Part shown: positions 60,749 through 64,000 of the stretch, piece by piece | How the letters are laid out: each line of letters starts with the position of its first letter | Position numbering within the stretch: the stretch's first letter is position 1 | Assembly (NCBI RefSeq): GCF_014288115.1 | Contig: NZ_JACOOK010000002.1 | Location: 434,001-498,000, forward strand | Length of the DNA stretch: 64,000 nucleotides | Reading direction: 5' to 3' | From: Alistipes_A hominis | GTDB lineage: Bacteria; Bacteroidota; Bacteroidia; Bacteroidales; Rikenellaceae | The notes under the pieces: generated by a model | What the model was told of the DNA's origin: nothing | The model's database searches: none | What the model saw: the letters and a program-made list of their open reading frames with translations, nothing else | Program-made: the position numbers and the translations under genes

Positions 60749-62092
60749 ATGAGTATTATTAAAGTTTCTATCGACAAAATCTACGGGATTCTCGAACCCG
60801 TGGATCTCGAATTGATAAAAGAACGGGTCGAAGTGTCGAACCGCATGTTGTCCGACGGCAGCGGCGACGGGAACGATTTTCTGGGGTGGGTGGACCTGCC
60901 CGAGCAGATTACCCCCGCCCAACTGGACGCCGTTAACGATTGCGCGAAATCGCTGGCTTCGCTGGCCGAAGTGATCGTGGTGATCGGGATCGGGGGCTCT
61001 TACCTCGGGGCGAAAGCCGTGCTGGAAGCCATGAGCGATCCGTTCCAACTGTTGCACAAGAAACAGGATAAGCCGATCGTGCTGTTCGCCGGGCAGAATC
61101 TCAGCGAGGACTACCTGTATGAGCTGCTGGCCGCTACGAAGCCGTACAAGCTGGCTGCCATCGTGATCTCTAAGTCCGGGACGACGACCGAGCCGGCCGT
61201 TGCTTTCCGGATCGTCAAAGAGGAGATCGAGACCCGTTATGGCAAGGCGGAAGCCGCCAAACGGATCGTTGCCGTGACCGATGCCAAACGCGGCGCACTG
61301 CGGACGCTGGCCACGCAGGAGGGCTACGCTACGTTCGTGATTCCGGACGACATCGGCGGACGCTATTCGGTGCTGACGCCGGTCGGCTTGCTGCCGCTGG
61401 CCGTTGCCGGAATCAACATCGGCGAATTGGTGCGCGGCGCGCAGGATATGGCGAAAATGACGGCTGCCGACGTTCCGTTCGACGAAAATCCGGCCGTTCA
61501 GTATGCGGCTGCGCGGAACGCGTTGTACAAAAAGGGGTATAAGATCGAGATACTGGCCAGCTACGATCCGAGGCTCCAGTACGTGTCCGAATGGTGGAAG
61601 CAGCTTTACGGGGAGAGCGAAGGGAAAGAAGGCAAAGGTATCTTCCCGGCCAGCGTGACGCTGACCGCCGACCTGCACTCGATGGGACAGTATATCCAAC
61701 AGGGCGAACGCACGCTGATAGAGACGGTTATCAGCGTCGAAAAGCCGCGGCACAGTCTGAAGATCGATTCCGATCCGGATAACCTGGACGGACTGAACTA
61801 CCTGGCCGGCAAACGGATCGGCGAAGTGAATCTGATGGCCGAGATGGGGACGATGCTGGCCCACGTGGACGGCGGCGTGCCGAATATCCGGATCGAAATT
61901 CCCGAGTTGAACGAGTACTACCTCGGCGCCCTGCTCTACTTCTTCGAAAAATCATGCGGTATCAGCGGTTATACGTTGGGCGTCAATCCGTTCGATCAGC
62001 CGGGCGTGGAGGCGTACAAGAAGAATATGTTCGCGCTGCTCGGCAAGCCGGGTTACGAGGACGAGGGCAAATTGCTGCGTGCCCGGTTGTAA
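60749..62092 (+). CDS. pgi: Glucose-6-phosphate isomerase
   Basis: It interconverts glucose 6-phosphate and fructose 6-phosphate. The 447-residue size is that of the short Gram-positive/Bacteroidota-type enzyme (about 450), not the 549-residue E. coli one. Signatures are GIGGSYLGAKA (80-90), SKSGTTTEP (141-149), the HLH-like middle segment, and VDGGVPNIRIEIPELNEYYLGALLYFFE near the C-terminus. It probably shares a transcript with gpsA; a 218-bp gap separates it from fba. Confidence 0.96.
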   Translation: MSIIKVSIDKIYGILEPVDLELIKERVEVSNRMLSDGSGDGNDFLGWVDLPEQITPAQLDAVNDCAKSLASLAEVIVVIGIGGSYLGAKAVLEAMSDPFQLLHKKQDKPIVLFAGQNLSEDYLYELLAATKPYKLAAIVISKSGTTTEPAVAFRIVKEEIETRYGKAEAAKRIVAVTDAKRGALRTLATQEGYATFVIPDDIGGRYSVLTPVGLLPLAVAGINIGELVRGAQDMAKMTAADVPFDENPAVQYAAARNALYKKGYKIEILASYDPRLQYVSEWWKQLYGESEGKEGKGIFPASVTLTADLHSMGQYIQQGERTLIETVISVEKPRHSLKIDSDPDNLDGLNYLAGKRIGEVNLMAEMGTMLAHVDGGVPNIRIEIPELNEYYLGALLYFFEKSCGISGYTLGVNPFDQPGVEAYKKNMFALLGKPGYEDEGKLLRARL

Positions 62093-62165
62093 GTCCGCTG
62101 CGGATTCGGCGAACGGGAATTTTAAATTTTTTTACGAAACTCGTCGGATTGCGCCGGAAAATGAT

Positions 62166-62173
62166 TAAATTTG
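62166..62173 (+). promoter_or_regulatory. -7 box of fba
   Basis: TAAATTTG matches TAnnTTTG. The predicted leader is about 130 bases and contains a CGTCCGG / CCGGACG hairpin at 62206-62230. Confidence 0.5.
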
Positions 62174-62310
62174 AAACCCGGATCGGACGGAATCGACCGG
62201 GAAAGCGTCCGGATGCGATTGCGCCGGACGGACGGTCGGCGCAACGACGTTGCGAGGCGGCCGCCGTAAACGGAGAATTTCCGAATTTGTTAACCTAAAA
62301 ATAAGTTGTC

Positions 62311-63312
62311 ATGGTAAATTACAAAGATTTGGGTCTTGTGAACACGAGAGAGATGTTTAAAAAGGCCATCGAGGGCAAATACGCCATCGCTGCATTCAAC
62401 TTCAACAACATGGAGCAGATGCAGGCCATTATTCAGGCTACCGTCGAAACGAAATCGCCGGTGATCCTGCAGGTGTCGAGCGGTGCCCGTAAGTATGCCA
62501 ATCAGACCCTGCTTCGTTATATGGCTCAGGGTGCGGTGGAATATGCCAAGGAACTGGGTTGCGCTCATCCGCAGATCGTGCTGCACCTCGACCACGGCGA
62601 TTCGTTCGAACTCTGCAAGTCGTGCATCGACATGGGTTTCTCGTCGGTGATGATCGACGGTTCGCACCTGCCCTACGAAGAGAATATCGCGCTGACCAAG
62701 AAAGTGGTCGACTATGCGCACCAGTTCGACGTGACCGTCGAAGGCGAGCTCGGCGTACTGGCCGGTATCGAGGACGATGTGAAGGCCGAACACCACACCT
62801 ACACCGAACCCGACCAGGTAGTCGATTTCGTATCGCGTACCGGCGTCGATTCGCTGGCTATCTCGATCGGAACGTCGCACGGCGCCAATAAATTTACGCC
62901 GGAGCAGTGCACCCGCGACGCCAACGGCGTTCTGGTTCCGCCCCCGTTGCGTTTCGATATTCTTCAGGAGATCGAAAAGCGCATTCCTGGCTTCCCGATC
63001 GTGTTGCACGGATCTTCGTCGGTTCCGCAGGATCTGGTCGCCGTTATCAACAAATACGGCGGCGCGCTGAAAGATGCGATCGGTATTCCCGAAGAACAGC
63101 TCCGCAAGGCTGCCGAAAGCGCCGTTTGCAAGATCAACATCGACTCCGACGGCCGTCTGGCGATGACCGCTGCCGTTCGTGAAGTGCTGGCTACCAAGCC
63201 GGCCGAGTTTGACCCGCGCAAATACCTGGGCCCGGCCCGCGAAAGCCTGAAAAAATTGTACGAACACAAACTGATTAATGTACTGGGATCGGCCGGCAAA
63301 GTTCAATGCTAA
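62311..63312 (+). CDS. fba: Fructose-bisphosphate aldolase, class II
   Basis: A zinc-dependent aldolase that cleaves fructose 1,6-bisphosphate to dihydroxyacetone phosphate and glyceraldehyde 3-phosphate. The 333-residue protein has HLDHGDSFE (92-100) including the catalytic Asp and zinc His, VEGELGVLAG (143-152) with zinc/substrate Glu, GTSHGANKF and LHGSSS at the C-terminal side. The NNME and YEENIALTKKVV stretches are typical of class II aldolases of Bacteroidota. It has its own promoter and a strong terminator. Confidence 0.96.
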   Translation: MVNYKDLGLVNTREMFKKAIEGKYAIAAFNFNNMEQMQAIIQATVETKSPVILQVSSGARKYANQTLLRYMAQGAVEYAKELGCAHPQIVLHLDHGDSFELCKSCIDMGFSSVMIDGSHLPYEENIALTKKVVDYAHQFDVTVEGELGVLAGIEDDVKAEHHTYTEPDQVVDFVSRTGVDSLAISIGTSHGANKFTPEQCTRDANGVLVPPPLRFDILQEIEKRIPGFPIVLHGSSSVPQDLVAVINKYGGALKDAIGIPEEQLRKAAESAVCKINIDSDGRLAMTAAVREVLATKPAEFDPRKYLGPARESLKKLYEHKLINVLGSAGKVQC

Positions 63313-63333
63313 CCGTCCGTCCGTTTCGACCCC

Positions 63334-63370
63334 GAGACGCCGTCCATTGCGGACGGCGTCTCTTTTTTTT
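63334..63370 (+). terminator. Terminator of fba
   Basis: GAGACGCCGTCC / GGACGGCGTCTC with a five-base loop, followed by TTTTTTTT. Confidence 0.93.
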
Positions 63371-63381
63371 GTCGCCGCGCC

Positions 63382-63411
63382 TTGTACATTGCCGTTTTTT
63401 GGTTACCTTCG
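63382..63411 (+). promoter_or_regulatory. Probable mqnA promoter
   Basis: TTG at 63382-63384, a 19-base spacer and TACCTTCG at 63404-63411 (one mismatch from TAnnTTTG). The leader would be about 100 bases. Confidence 0.45.
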
Positions 63412-63519
63412 CGTCACGGGAAAGTGGTTTGTCACCGAGAAAGCACTCTGCCAACAGCCTGACCCGCACCCGTTTGAAGGCGGTGCGGATATTGTTCAAC
63501 GAATTTTGAAGCTGTATGG

Positions 63520-64000
63520 ATGATGATGCGGAACCGAATAGTTGCGGTATCTTACCTCAATACCATACCTTTTATATATGGTATCGAGCATGCGGGAATT
63601 GACCTGTATGCCGATCTTTTGCTCTCCCCGCCCCGGGGATGCGCTTCCCTGTTGCGCGACGGCGGCGCGGAAATCGCGCTGATTCCCGTAGCGGCCGTCC
63701 CGTCGATTCCCGATATCCGCATCGTTACGCCGTTCTGCATCGGTGCGAGCTGTTCGGTTCGCACGGTGGTGTTGGCGGCTGATTCTCCGCTGGATCGGCT
63801 CGATACGATTTATCTCGACAGCCATTCGCTGACTTCGGTGAGATTGGTGCGCATCCTCGCGTCGAAGTTGTGGGGGATCCGTCCCGAATGGAAAGAACTG
63901 AAAGATTTCTCTGCACTGAACGCTCCGCAGCCGCGGACGGGGTATTTGATCATCGGCGACAAGGTGTTCGACCATGAGGAAAAGTTCCGGTATCGTTACG
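63520..64000 (+). CDS. mqnA: Chorismate dehydratase MqnA, 3' truncated by window end
   Basis: The 5' 160 codons of a menaquinone-biosynthesis protein of the futalosine route; MqnA dehydrates chorismate to 3-enolpyruvyl-benzoate. The frame from ATG 63520 (ATG 63523 and 63526 are alternatives) reads RIVAVSYLNTIPFIYGIEHA. Later come EIALIPVAAVPSIP, IYLDSHSLTSVRLVRILA, and LIIGDKVFDHEEKFRY, all typical of the family's two-lobed periplasmic-binding-protein-like fold. The family is about 250-280 residues, so roughly the last third is outside the window. The frame is open to the window end. It pairs functionally with menG at 4.6-5.3 kb. Confidence 0.85.
   Translation, partial: MMMRNRIVAVSYLNTIPFIYGIEHAGIDLYADLLLSPPRGCASLLRDGGAEIALIPVAAVPSIPDIRIVTPFCIGASCSVRTVVLAADSPLDRLDTIYLDSHSLTSVRLVRILASKLWGIRPEWKELKDFSALNAPQPRTGYLIIGDKVFDHEEKFRYRY

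Noticed and set aside
63496..63975. A 159-codon minus-strand frame at the window end
   Set aside because: The plus strand here encodes recognisable MqnA, so the minus frame is a shadow.
1..64000. tRNA, rRNA, insertion sequence or phage genes
   Set aside because: No cloverleaf-like or rRNA-like segments were seen in the intergenic regions, and no transposase, integrase or terminal inverted repeats were recognised. This was by eye, so a covariance-model scan could still find a small RNA.

Overview
The window looks like chromosome from a GC-rich member of the Bacteroidales, most like Alistipes and the Rikenellaceae. This is inferred from several things: protein families and gene orders typical of Bacteroidota (purH-mreB-mreC-mreD-mrdA-rodA, DUF4136 and SPOR-like lipoproteins, a C-terminal Uup-type ABC-F protein), many Bacteroidota-type -7 promoter boxes (TAnnTTTG) before genes, and almost no Shine-Dalgarno sequences. 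I see no rRNA, tRNA, CRISPR array, insertion sequence or prophage. The content is mainly housekeeping, densely packed on both strands.

Layout: 0.1-3.0 kb holds a helical-repeat protein (-) and purM (+). 3.1-6.6 kb (-) holds an alanine-rich lipoprotein, then lolC/E-like permease, menG/ubiE, an LEA-like lipoprotein and a SPOR-like protein as a likely operon. 6.7-8.3 kb (+) holds an SDR oxidoreductase and a zinc metallopeptidase. 8.3-11.4 kb (-) holds an orphan membrane protein, pckA and a VanZ-family protein. 11.4-21.8 kb (+) holds hemW and then a glycogen block: a GT3 synthase fused to a GT35 phosphorylase, a debranching enzyme, a GT4 glycosyltransferase and a GH57 hydrolase. 21.9-25.1 kb (+) holds a thioredoxin-fold lipoprotein without the CXXC, lpxH, thyA and folA. 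25.1-28.3 kb holds a K+/H+-type antiporter (-), a DUF4136 lipoprotein and a small outer-membrane barrel (+). 28.3-33.5 kb holds surface-polysaccharide functions: ugd (-), a WecA-like transferase and a large SLBB export protein (+).

33.5-38.0 kb (-) holds a TPR protein, an MFS transporter and an exported metallo-beta-lactamase-fold protein, the last two translationally overlapping. 38.2-42.3 kb (+) holds purA, an OmpA-like lipoprotein and an ABC-F protein. 42.4-49.2 kb (-) holds a complete RND efflux operon (adaptor, pump, TolC-like channel) and a DoxX/MauE-type membrane protein. 49.2-49.6 kb holds an apparently broken short gene. 49.6-59.5 kb (-) holds purH, mreBCD, mrdA, rodA and a calcium-type P-ATPase. 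59.7-64.0 kb (+) holds gpsA, pgi, class II fba and the 5' part of mqnA, which runs off the window.

Together the genes cover purine synthesis (purM, purA, purH), glycolysis and anaplerosis (pgi, fba, pckA), glycogen turnover, thymidylate/folate, envelope growth (mre/rod, lpxH, lol) and menaquinone. The most unusual items are the GT3-GT35 fusion, the broken gene at 49.3 kb, the overlapping divergent promoters of vanZ and hemW, and two thioredoxin-fold proteins lacking a CXXC. No clearly new multi-gene system is evident.
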